Positions 8,927 through 16,233 of a DNA stretch of 64,000 nt are shown piece after piece (position 1 is the stretch's first letter; each line of letters opens with the position of its first letter). The notes beneath the pieces are model-generated. The model was not told where the DNA came from. It made no database searches and was given only the letters and a program-made list of their open reading frames with translations. Source of the DNA: Gammaproteobacteria bacterium (GTDB taxonomy: Bacteria; Pseudomonadota; Gammaproteobacteria; Xanthomonadales; Wenzhouxiangellaceae); assembly GCA_021772975.1 (NCBI GenBank), contig JAJFKY010000016.1, positions 404,795 through 468,794 of the forward strand. Reading direction: 5' to 3'. A program made the position numbers and the translations under genes.

Positions 8927-9135
8927 TGCTGATGTCCTTATAAGCGAGTCAGCATATTAACCAATTGTCGATGTTCGATGATACCGCTGTTTTCCGGTAT
9001 TTATGTAAGATATTTGCCATAGCTGATGATCTTGAAGAGCTTGATGACAAGCGGGGGAGTCATACATTAAATCACTGCGAATCGTTATTGGCGGTGTTAT
9101 CTGAAGCTGGTTTTCGGTTCAAGCTCTGATGGCTT

Positions 9136-9156
9136 AAAAATAATGGATGTCCTGAT
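9136..9156 (-). repeat. Right end repeat of the transposase element
   Basis: Reads AAAAATAATGGATGTCCTGAT on the plus strand only as far as 9156; its reverse complement matches the left end at 20 of 21 positions. The core is shared with the direct repeats at 12401-12464. Confidence 0.8.
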
Positions 9157-9214
9157 AAATATTGATAAACAAAAATACAATGGGCAGGTTAGTGAATCCT
9201 GCTTTTGAATCCTG

Positions 9215-10159
9215 CTATTCAAGTTCAGCTAAAAATTCCGCATATCGGCTGGCACATAATTTTGCTCTTTCGAGCATTGGCAGATGACCTGTGTTGTCCA
9301 GCATCTGTACCTGAATATTCGGTGTAATTTTCTGTAATATTTCAGCGCCTTGTGGGTGCAGAACCCGGTCATCTTTGCCCCAGGTTAATAACACAGGTTG
9401 TTGAATGTTGGGAGCAAGCTCTTCCAGATGAGGCGAGTGGTAACGCATACCATCGAAACACGCCTGGCAATGGCTTGCCTGGCGGCGTGCACGACGGGCC
9501 AGCCAGCGGTGCATGGCTTCAGGTATCCACAGACGACGCTGCATGGTCAGCTGAAAAACGCGCTTCTGCTCAGCCAGGCTGGTAACCACCAGAGGATTGG
9601 CCTTATCTTCAGCAATCTCCTGCATGACCTCGCTATAGGGAACAGTATGCAGTCCGCCTGGCGCGAGTAACCATAAGCTCAGCACTTTATCGGGATAATC
9701 GTGCGCCAGTTGTGCGGCCAGATAGCCTCCCATGGAGTTGCCAACCACATGGCAGGCGGGAATATTCAATTCATCCAGCAACTCTGCCAGCCAGCGGGCC
9801 GCCTGGGCGGTGCCGGCAATCTTGCACGGCGGCGTTTGACTGGCGCCGAAGCCGGGTAAGTCGGGAGCGATCAACTGCAGTTCCCGTGGCAATTCGGCGG
9901 ACAGCAGGCACCAATGGTCAGAATCGGCGCCCAGACCATGTAACAGCAGTACGGTCTGTGGTTGGTGGATGCCGTCAGGCGGACGGTAGAGTACATGCAG
10001 CGCGCGTTGTTGAATACTCAGCCAGCCGGAGCGCATGCGGCCATGGTGCCGCTCCAGAAAGCGAAACCAAAACGCAATCGGCGTGGCCCAATACCACAGC
10101 ACGATAGCGGCTGTCAGCGCCATCAGTAGGCCGGCAATGACTAATGTCGCTAGACTCAT
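9215..10159 (-). CDS. Membrane-anchored alpha/beta hydrolase
   Basis: 314 aa. An N-terminal membrane helix (about residues 3-24) anchors an alpha/beta hydrolase domain. Visible motifs are the oxyanion segment LLHGLGADSDHW, the nucleophile elbow GNSMGG, the acid in WGKDDRVL and the histidine in NTGHLPMLERA, so the Ser-Asp-His triad is complete. Relatives act on ester or lactone bonds of lipids or aromatics; the substrate cannot be told. It is divergent from the PhyH dioxygenase gene, and a Fur-box match lies in the gap, so the two may respond to iron together. Confidence 0.85.
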   Translation of the reverse strand: MSLATLVIAGLLMALTAAIVLWYWATPIAFWFRFLERHHGRMRSGWLSIQQRALHVLYRPPDGIHQPQTVLLLHGLGADSDHWCLLSAELPRELQLIAPDLPGFGASQTPPCKIAGTAQAARWLAELLDELNIPACHVVGNSMGGYLAAQLAHDYPDKVLSLWLLAPGGLHTVPYSEVMQEIAEDKANPLVVTSLAEQKRVFQLTMQRRLWIPEAMHRWLARRARRQASHCQACFDGMRYHSPHLEELAPNIQQPVLLTWGKDDRVLHPQGAEILQKITPNIQVQMLDNTGHLPMLERAKLCASRYAEFLAELE

Positions 10160-10194
10160 AAAGTGCGAAACTCAGGCATTAACAAGATAAAATA

Positions 10195-10213
10195 CTGCAT
10201 GCTAATCATTATC
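10195..10213. promoter_or_regulatory. Candidate Fur box between divergent genes
   Basis: CTGCATGCTAATCATTATC matches the 19-bp Fur consensus GATAATGATAATCATTATC at 14 positions. Against the 7-1-7 form TGATAATNATTATCA, the stretch TGCTAATCATTATCG fits at all but the third and last positions plus one inner base. It sits between the hydrolase start (10159) and the dioxygenase start (10225), where a repressor could block both promoters. Confidence 0.5.
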
Positions 10214-10224
10214 GTTATGTGTTG

Positions 10225-10998
10225 ATGAGATCACTCGCTGCTGCCGAGCAACAGTTTTTTGCTGCTCAAGGTTATCTGATAGTACGCCAGATGGCGACAT
10301 CAATGCAGCTGCAAAAGCTGCGCGATGTGGCTGAGCGACAGCTGTGTGAGGCCAGGCAACCGCTCGAATACGAGGCTGATGTGGCCTATCCCGGAGCACC
10401 GGCCGGGCGTGACGAGGATGGCGGCGCCACTATCCGGCGCCTGCTGCATGCTTATCAACGACATGCTGATTTTGCCGATTGGGGGCGACAATCGGCCTTG
10501 ATTCGACCCATTGCACAACTACTGGACACCCATGATTTACGTCTGGTGCTCAATCATCATAATTGCGTGATGACCAAACATCCACGGTTCTCCAGCACTA
10601 CCATGTGGCATCAGGATTTTCGTTACTGGCGGTTCGAACAAAATGCGCTGGTTACCGCGTGGCTGGCATTAACCCGTGAAACCGCCCGTAAAGGCTGTAT
10701 GCGGCTAATACCAGGCAGTCATGCCGTCAGTCTGGACCAGTCCCGTTTTGATGAGGCCAGCTTTTTCAGAACGGATTTGCCTGAGAACCGCGCTTTAATG
10801 CATCAGGCCCTGCGTGCTGAACTGGAACCCGGCGATGTATTGCTGTTTCATAGCGGTTTACTGCACGCCGCCGGCCGCAATCAAACCGAGGAGCGTAAGC
10901 TGGCGCTGGTCTATACCTACCGCTCAGCGAGCAACAGTCCACTGCCCGGCACGCGTTCCTCGGTGATTTCGGATATTGCTCTCAGCGCAGTCCAGTAA
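10225..10998 (+). CDS. Phytanoyl-CoA dioxygenase (PhyH) family protein
   Basis: About 257 aa. PhyH proteins are Fe(II)/2-oxoglutarate oxygenases that hydroxylate lipids or small metabolites. The iron-binding HxD is in TMWHQDFRYW, the second histidine in LLFHSGLLHAAGRN, and an Arg-containing segment after it (ERKLALVYTYR) would bind 2-oxoglutarate. The frame opens with GTG at 10219, but ATG at 10225 is a more natural start; neither has a clear ribosome site. The stop overlaps the next start by one base (TAATG), so it is cotranscribed with the VUT transporter gene. A candidate Fur box precedes it, consistent with an iron enzyme being iron-regulated. Substrate unknown. Confidence 0.85.
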   Translation: MRSLAAAEQQFFAAQGYLIVRQMATSMQLQKLRDVAERQLCEARQPLEYEADVAYPGAPAGRDEDGGATIRRLLHAYQRHADFADWGRQSALIRPIAQLLDTHDLRLVLNHHNCVMTKHPRFSSTTMWHQDFRYWRFEQNALVTAWLALTRETARKGCMRLIPGSHAVSLDQSRFDEASFFRTDLPENRALMHQALRAELEPGDVLLFHSGLLHAAGRNQTEERKLALVYTYRSASNSPLPGTRSSVISDIALSAVQ

Positions 10999-11546
10999 TG
11001 ATCAATCGACGACAGCAAATGATGTTCTGGCTGATTCTGGCAATGGCGGTGATTGTGGTCAGCGCCAACGTGCTGGTGCAATATCCCATCAATGCCTGGT
11101 TGACCTGGGGAGCAATCACTTATCCGCTGTCTTTCCTGATCACCGATCTTACCAACCGCCGTTTTGGGGTCCGCGTGGCGCGTCAGGTGGTGTGGGTGGG
11201 CTTTGTCTGTGCGGTACTGCTATCCGCACTGCTGGCAACACCAAGGATTGCTCTAGCCTCGGGTAGTGCTTTCCTGCTGGCGCAATTATTGGATGTCCAG
11301 TTATTTGATCGCCTGCGCTACGGAAGCTGGTGGCATGCGCCATTAATATCCAGCGGCATCGGTTCATTGTTGGATACAGCCTGGTTCTTCAGTATCGCGT
11401 TTTATGCCACCGGCCTGCCCTGGGTTACCTGGGCTATAGGTGATTATGGAGTCAAGCTGTTGCTGGCTTTGCTGCTTCTGGGCCCTTATCGCCTGTTGAT
11501 CAAACGCTGGCGGACTCATGCTGGGGAACAATTCAGCGATGGATGA
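10998..11546 (+). CDS. VUT/YhhQ family transporter (queuosine precursor type)
   Basis: 182 aa with about six hydrophobic helices. The segments TYPLSFLITDLTNRRFG, ALASGSAFLLAQLLDVQLFDRLR and SSGIGSLLDTAWFFSIAF are characteristic of the YhhQ/VUT family, whose E. coli member takes up the queuosine precursors preQ0 and preQ1 (queuine salvage). The start overlaps the dioxygenase stop by one base and the end overlaps the next gene, so the three genes form one operon. No other queuosine gene is in the window, so the substrate is inferred from the family. Confidence 0.82.
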   Translation: MINRRQQMMFWLILAMAVIVVSANVLVQYPINAWLTWGAITYPLSFLITDLTNRRFGVRVARQVVWVGFVCAVLLSALLATPRIALASGSAFLLAQLLDVQLFDRLRYGSWWHAPLISSGIGSLLDTAWFFSIAFYATGLPWVTWAIGDYGVKLLLALLLLGPYRLLIKRWRTHAGEQFSDG

Positions 11547-12303
11547 TTTACTCACCCTAAAAACCTGGCTGGTGGCCGGCTGGTTTATCTTATTGTTTGC
11601 ATTGGAGCGCTGGTTCTCCAGTGATCAGTGGCCGGATCGTGTCAGCGGATGGCGATCACGTCTGGCCAGTAATGGTGCTCTATGGGTGTTGAATGCCGTG
11701 TTATCTGCTGCAGTGGTTTTACCGATAACGGCGTGGTCGGCCGCGCACGGACTGGACTGGCGGCCAGGCTGGTGGCAAGGGTTGGTTGGTCTGCCGCTGG
11801 ATCTGCTGCTGCTGGATATGGCCATTTATGGCTGGCACGTAGCCAATCACCGGGTAGCAGTGCTATGGCGCTTTCATGAGGTGCATCATCTGGATGAGTT
11901 CCTGGATGTCACCAGTGCGGTGCGGTTTCATTTTGGCGAAGTGATGCTTTCTGCGCTGGCACGCGGATGCCTGATTATTTTAATGGATGTCCCATTTTCC
12001 AGTGTGCTGATATTTGAAATGCTGGTGCTGCTGGCTGCCATCTTCCATCACAGCAATCTATCCCTGCCTGTCTGGCTGGAGCGTCCGCTTAGCTGGCTGG
12101 TGGTAACCCCTTCGATTCACTGGGTGCATCACCACGCCGTGCGGGCGCATACCGACTCCAATTATGCGACGATTCTAAGCGTATGGGACCGGTTGTTCCG
12201 TACCCGCAGCACATGGCAGCGGCGGCATGGGATGAAAATCGGGGTAGCGCATAAACATGATCAGTCGTTGATTAAGCTACTGATCAAACCATTCAGAGTT
12301 TAA
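11539..12303 (+). CDS. Sterol desaturase / fatty acid hydroxylase family protein
   Basis: About 254 aa, membrane-bound di-iron oxygenase. The histidine clusters are WHVANH, FHEVHHLDEF, FHHSN and HWVHHHAVRAHTDSNY, the standard set of the family, between hydrophobic helices. It would hydroxylate a lipid acyl chain or similar. Two starts are possible: ATG at 11518, deep inside the upstream gene, and ATG at 11539, which overlaps it by 8 bp with GGGGA further upstream; the second gives a natural N-terminus (MDDLLTLKTW). With the PhyH gene it makes an operon encoding two iron-dependent oxygenases, behind the candidate Fur box. Confidence 0.85.
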   Translation: MDDLLTLKTWLVAGWFILLFALERWFSSDQWPDRVSGWRSRLASNGALWVLNAVLSAAVVLPITAWSAAHGLDWRPGWWQGLVGLPLDLLLLDMAIYGWHVANHRVAVLWRFHEVHHLDEFLDVTSAVRFHFGEVMLSALARGCLIILMDVPFSSVLIFEMLVLLAAIFHHSNLSLPVWLERPLSWLVVTPSIHWVHHHAVRAHTDSNYATILSVWDRLFRTRSTWQRRHGMKIGVAHKHDQSLIKLLIKPFRV

Positions 12304-12400
12304 GCGGTTGCAGCAAGTAGGCTGTTGAAAGGATATTTAACGCACTGCTTATGCAAAACATCTTTTATAAGCCTTAATCAGCCATTTTGTGGTTTGGTAT

Positions 12401-12464
12401 GTCCAGAAAAGTAATGGGTGTCCAGTATGCTTTTTGTCCAGAAAAGTAATGGGTGTCCAGTATG
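12401..12464 (+). repeat. Two direct REP-like repeats (29 bp identical, 35-bp period)
   Basis: Positions 12401-12429 and 12436-12464 are identical. Each contains AAAAGTAATGGGTGTCC, close to the end repeat of the transposase element (AAAAATAATGGATGTCC). The copies lie in the gene-free stretch after the hydroxylase gene. I take them as REP-type copies related to the transposase at 7.9-8.9 kb. Confidence 0.7.
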
Positions 12465-12523
12465 TTTTCCTGTGCGCTGGTAACAGCTATTTGTGCTGCT
12501 ATTAATCGGATAATCAAAATACC

Positions 12524-12559
12524 AAAAAAAGCCCAGGCATAATACATGCCCAGGCTTTT
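12524..12559 (-). terminator. Rho-independent terminator of the orphan secreted protein gene
   Basis: On the minus strand AAAAGCCTGGGCAT and ATGCCTGGGCTTTT pair over 14 bp, with two G-U wobbles and a 5-nt loop, followed by a run of seven T. It lies 20 bp past the stop of the leftward gene at 12580. Confidence 0.8.
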
Positions 12560-12579
12560 ATGCGGTAGCTACATGTCTA

Positions 12580-13047
12580 TCAGTCAAAGCCTTCATATGA
12601 TGCGGTTGCACCAGTGGTGGTGAAAGTGCTGTTGTCATTGTTCAGTACAGTGGCATTCAACGTGATAGTTTGATACTGGCGGATAGGCAGGAAACAGGTC
12701 GTACTGCTGGAGTTACAGGAGCCATTTGACCAGAGGATGGTGAAATTGGATGGTGGATTATCCACCCGGAAAACTGCCGTAGTGGTTCTTGCCGTTCCAC
12801 TATTATCACACCAGCCTGTCGTAAATATATCAAAAGCAGGGGTATCTACGAAACAGCTCATGCTGGGCGAGCTTGAGCGGGTCTGATTACTGGCTTGATC
12901 CAGCTCAGGCAGAGATTGTCGCGCCAGGTCCAGATCCTGTGAGCTATCCAGTTCTTGAGCCGCTACGGACTGAGCCAGACCGCCCAATAACAGCAAAGTA
13001 GCTGCGCCAGTAACAATAGATTTACAGTTGGTATTAAAGTTTTTCAT
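12580..13047 (-). CDS. Secreted protein of unknown function with paired cysteines
   Basis: 155 aa, family not recognised. A signal peptide (residues 1-31, ending QSVAAQ) is followed by a Ser/Gln-rich linker and then a compact domain with four or five cysteines (MSCFVDTP, GWCDNSG, NGSCNSSSTTCFLP) in a Thr/Asn-rich beta-type sequence ending ASYEGFD. The cysteines suggest disulphides in the periplasm or outside the cell. It has its own AGGA-type ribosome site and a strong terminator, and no gene partner, so it is a single-gene unit. The flanks are AT-rich and gene-poor, so recent acquisition is possible. Confidence 0.75.
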   Translation of the reverse strand: MKNFNTNCKSIVTGAATLLLLGGLAQSVAAQELDSSQDLDLARQSLPELDQASNQTRSSSPSMSCFVDTPAFDIFTTGWCDNSGTARTTTAVFRVDNPPSNFTILWSNGSCNSSSTTCFLPIRQYQTITLNATVLNNDNSTFTTTGATASYEGFD

Positions 13048-13909
13048 TCATATTCCTCCATGAATATATCTAGATTAACACTGTCTAACAGGTGTGCTGC
13101 AAGCTCTTTAAAACATTATGCATTCTGTGAAACAGCTTGCGAACTATAGAATATAAAAACTTAAATTAAAGTTAATAGGTTATTATTCATCTATAGTTGA
13201 TCGTTAGCCATGAAAAATTGATCTTTGTGTAATTTTATTCACCCAGCAACGGGTAAGTTTTTGTAGCACTGGTTAGGTGCGAAATCCAATAATTTTAATT
13301 TACCCCGGATGTTGTAGGTCAAAATTTTATCAGTCTTTTTGGCATGGAAAGCCTGAAGGATTCTCGGTAAAAACCTTCATTTGAAAGTCGGTATTTTGTA
13401 CTGCGAGAACAACGAAATAGATGCTGTAAACCAAGCTGTGTAACTGCTTGTCATTAACCCTGTAATAAGCAAGATTGATGATGTTCAGGCACCAGCCCGC
13501 GAAGCTTACTTAACCTTTACTGGCTTTGTCAAAGGCTCGTCAGAGTGAGCCGGCAAGCTGAATCAGACAACCAACAACATAGAGAAAGGCAGCTTTACCG
13601 ATGAGCACAAAATGATAGGTAGCGTATTTATCATTGCTCCGGCGTCTTGGCTCAGATAAGCTATGTGAGAAACTATCCGAGCGGTTGTCCCAGGTTGATG
13701 ACATAACCTATCCAGTAGAACATGAGCAAGTCATGCAAGGTTAGTGGCGCACTATTTAATGTGGTTGCTGCAATCCATGACATCGCTGGCATATGGCATT
13801 CAACAGTAACCACATGCACGACATCTGAGCAGATCCTTTTTTCATTAGACGGTATGAATGTTGGTATGTTTGATAATTCTGCTATAAGCAATTAATTTCA
13901 TTATATATC
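13048..13909. other. Gene-free AT-rich stretch
   Basis: About 860 bp between the orphan secreted gene and the tRNA. Short frames exist (72 codons at 13673-13891 and 54 codons at 13540-13704, both leftward), but none has a recognisable family, a ribosome site or sensible composition. It may hold a decayed gene. The first part, next to 13047, should contain the promoter of the secreted protein gene. Confidence 0.5.
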
Positions 13910-13986
13910 TGGCGTCCCCGGCAGGAGTCGAACCTGCGACCTAGCGCTTAGGAGGCGCTTGCTCTATCCAGCTGAGCTACGGGGAC
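13910..13986 (-). tRNA. tRNA-Arg (anticodon CCU), CCA encoded
   Basis: On the minus strand the acceptor arm GTCCCCG pairs with CGGGGAC, followed by discriminator G and an encoded CCA. The D arm is GCTC/GAGC, the anticodon stem AGCGC/GCGCT holds loop CTCCTAA (anticodon CCT), and the T arm is GCAGG-TTCGACT-CCTGC. All arms pair. It reads AGG codons. It starts 7 nt after the stop of the PD40 gene and may be cotranscribed with it and with rnd. Confidence 0.95.
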
Positions 13987-13993
13987 GTGGGAA

Positions 13994-14890
13994 CTATTGT
14001 ACTGATTCAACCGCCACCACCGCCAGTTGGTCGGCAGTGGGGTTGATGGCGATGCGGGTGATGCCGCTTAAACCATATTGCTGCAAATCCAGCAACAGCT
14101 GCCAGTGCTGGTCGGCGGGCATGCGGCGATAGAGTTTGCTGCCTGCGGCGTGCCACAGGCTGTCATCTTTGCCGAGGGCGAAATCCTGGCCGTTTTCATA
14201 CAGGCCAATGACCGGGATCGGTTCCAGGTTGAGCTGCAGACGCATGATCTGAGCCGGATTCTGGATATAGAACAATTCGCCCCGTTGACTGACCTGCAGG
14301 CCGCGCCCGATATCCTGGCTGAGTACCGTGCCGCTGTCGCTGGACGGTTGCCATAACTCCAGGCGGTTCGGCTGATCCTGTTCAGCATCGCCAAGTACGA
14401 ATAGAGCAAGACTGTCAGCACTTAGCCAGGCATGGTAGCCGACCGGTTCGGCCCTGACGATACGCCGTTCAGGGCGTTCGGAATCAGGAAAAACCGACCA
14501 CAGTTCCTGGCGGCCATCGCTCTGCACCCGCACCATCGAGATGCCGGGTGAATTCGGGATAGGCAGGGGGGAGAATTCACTGAGCTTGGTACGGGTAACC
14601 GGACGGGAAGCGCCGCTAGTCAGATCCAGCCGCCAGATATCGGTGTAACCCAGGCCATCAGCGGCCAGTTCTCCACGAGAATAATACAGCCACCGGCCAT
14701 CGTCACTGAAGGCAGGCTGATTATCATAGCCGGCACGCTGGGTGGCTGGACTGAGCCTGATCGACGGCAGACTGCTGATATCAAGTAACCAGATATCCGT
14801 GCCGGGTAATTCAAACTGAGCCCAGCCGCTGATCGGCAGTAACAGGCATGCCAGCACAATTGTGTACCAGTGATTGGATCGTTTTGCCAT
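13994..14890 (-). CDS. Exported PD40/TolB-like beta-propeller protein
   Basis: 298 aa. A signal peptide (MAKRSNHWYTIVLACLLL to GWAQ) precedes repeated PD40-type blades: DIWLLDI, DNQPAFSDDGRWLYYSR, TDIWRLDLTSG, SPGISMVRVQSDGRQELW. This is the TolB/WD40-like propeller used for protein contacts in the periplasm. The frame extends to an ATG at 14911, but the ATG at 14890 has GAGGA 7 nt upstream and starts exactly at a signal peptide, so it is preferred. That leaves 10 bp to the rnd stop. It lies between rnd and tRNA-Arg on the same strand. Role unknown. Confidence 0.8.
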   Translation of the reverse strand: MAKRSNHWYTIVLACLLLPISGWAQFELPGTDIWLLDISSLPSIRLSPATQRAGYDNQPAFSDDGRWLYYSRGELAADGLGYTDIWRLDLTSGASRPVTRTKLSEFSPLPIPNSPGISMVRVQSDGRQELWSVFPDSERPERRIVRAEPVGYHAWLSADSLALFVLGDAEQDQPNRLELWQPSSDSGTVLSQDIGRGLQVSQRGELFYIQNPAQIMRLQLNLEPIPVIGLYENGQDFALGKDDSLWHAAGSKLYRRMPADQHWQLLLDLQQYGLSGITRIAINPTADQLAVVAVESVQ

Positions 14891-14900
14891 CGTGTATTCC

Positions 14901-16109
14901 TCAGCCGGCATTTAACACCGTGCGCAAACGGTTATTCAGCAGGCCGGCGCGCCAGCCACCCAGCAGCATGCTGTCGTCCGTGGTTGAATAACTATTCTGC
15001 AGCGCCTGCAGGATTCTTTTACTGGCCAGCAGCGTCGGTTCGACATTCAACTCCGAGGCCACTGATTTAACCGTGGCCTGCAGGGCTGATAACTGTTGAC
15101 GTTCCGCCGGTGCTGGCCGGCCCGGTAGCTCGGGTAGTGGCGCAGCGGGCTCATCAGCCAGCAATTGCGGCAGAGTTTCGGCGTAACGGCGTGCGCTTTT
15201 GGGGTGCAATTCAGCCAGTTGCTGAATATCCTGTGCCACCACGCTGGTTTGCCTGGCGAGCCTGTCAGTAGCCAGCCTGGCCACTTCCACCAGTTCAGTA
15301 TCGTTGAGCACGAAGCTGCGGGGCAGGTTACGCTCTCTGGCCTGTTGATCTCGCCAGCGGGCCAGCCGTTGCAGATAGGCCAGGCCATAACCATTCAGCC
15401 TGCCGGCGCCTTTGACGCGCAAATACAATGCGTCGAGATTGACCGGCTGCTGCGCCTGGCGGGTCAACTGCAGCATATCCTGCTGATGCCAGCTCAGGCG
15501 CTCACTGGCCTGCAGGCGGTGATATAGAATGTCTGCCGCCAGCGGCAGATAAGCCACATCGTTACTGGCATAAATAATCTGGGCGTCGCTCAGCGGGCGT
15601 TGCAGCCAGTTGCTGCGCGAGGGGCCTTTGCTCAGTTCGATCGGCAGTAGATCCGTGATCAGATGCTCATACGCCAGTTGCAGCGGAAAACCGAGCATGG
15701 CAGCCGCTACCTGGCTGTCGAAAAAAGGTTCTGGAACCACGTCCAGATGCTGCCAGAGTATTTCCAGATCTTCACCGGCGCTGTGCAGTACTTTGATGAT
15801 ATCCGGATTGCTGAATAAATCCGCCAGCGGATCAAGGTTATCCAAAGCGGGAACATCCAGCAGCCAGACCGTTTGCGCATCTGATATCTGTACCAATCCC
15901 AAATTCGCATAATAGGTACGTTCGCGCACGAATTCCGTATCGATAGCCAGCATGCCCATGGCGGTGTCCGGGCTGTTGGTACGCTGGCTGCCCGCTTGAC
16001 GTGACCAGGCTTTTGCGGCTCGCGCCAAACCACTGGAAGTGTCTATCCAGATGGGGTTTTGCGCTGCGTTGCGCGCGCCAGTGAGGCGCTCAGTGGTGAT
16101 TTTCAGCAT
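14901..16109 (-). CDS. rnd: Ribonuclease D
   Basis: 402 aa. RNase D is a 3'-5' exonuclease that trims tRNA 3' ends. The DEDD active-site motifs are visible: IDTEFVRERTYY (D57, E59), HSAGEDLEIL and YASNDVAYL. An HRDC domain covers roughly residues 230-310 (RWRDQQARERNLPRSFVLND) and a second helical repeat the C-terminus. The N-terminus is about 25 residues longer than the E. coli enzyme, with no better internal ATG. It heads a leftward series with the PD40 gene and tRNA-Arg, so the enzyme and a possible substrate are encoded side by side. Confidence 0.9.
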   Translation of the reverse strand: MLKITTERLTGARNAAQNPIWIDTSSGLARAAKAWSRQAGSQRTNSPDTAMGMLAIDTEFVRERTYYANLGLVQISDAQTVWLLDVPALDNLDPLADLFSNPDIIKVLHSAGEDLEILWQHLDVVPEPFFDSQVAAAMLGFPLQLAYEHLITDLLPIELSKGPSRSNWLQRPLSDAQIIYASNDVAYLPLAADILYHRLQASERLSWHQQDMLQLTRQAQQPVNLDALYLRVKGAGRLNGYGLAYLQRLARWRDQQARERNLPRSFVLNDTELVEVARLATDRLARQTSVVAQDIQQLAELHPKSARRYAETLPQLLADEPAAPLPELPGRPAPAERQQLSALQATVKSVASELNVEPTLLASKRILQALQNSYSTTDDSMLLGGWRAGLLNNRLRTVLNAG

Positions 16110-16233
16110 AGTATTTGGTGTTGGCCGGGACGCGCTAACCTTGTGAAGGTAGGGGCAGTGTATTATCTTTCACGTCCATATGGGGCACAAGACCCATAAC
16201 CAGATCAGACTAGACCAGACCAGACCAGCAGGT

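Larger units (their letters stand above)
7674..9156. mobile_element. RAYT/Y1-transposase element with inverted REP-like ends
   Basis: The two ends are near-perfect inverted copies: 7674-7694 and 9136-9156 match at 20 of 21 positions when one is reversed, with an identical 16-bp outer core ATCAGGACATCCATTA. Between them lies a single transposase gene read leftward and AT-rich flanks (7690-7924 and 8927-9135) unlike the GC-richer neighbours. The element separates the Kdo kinase gene from an alpha/beta hydrolase gene. I see no clear target duplication. The layout fits a REP-associated tyrosine transposase flanked by its own REP-type repeats. Confidence 0.75.

Noticed and set aside
11981..11992. 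TAATGGATGTCC, an exact 12-bp match to the transposase end, inside the fatty-acid hydroxylase gene
   Set aside because: It encodes a normal part of the protein (LILMDVPFS) in a region that fits the family, so it is probably a chance match.
13540..13891. Small leftward frames of 54 and 72 codons in the gene-poor stretch
   Set aside because: No family, no ribosome site and no supporting context; at most remains of a gene.
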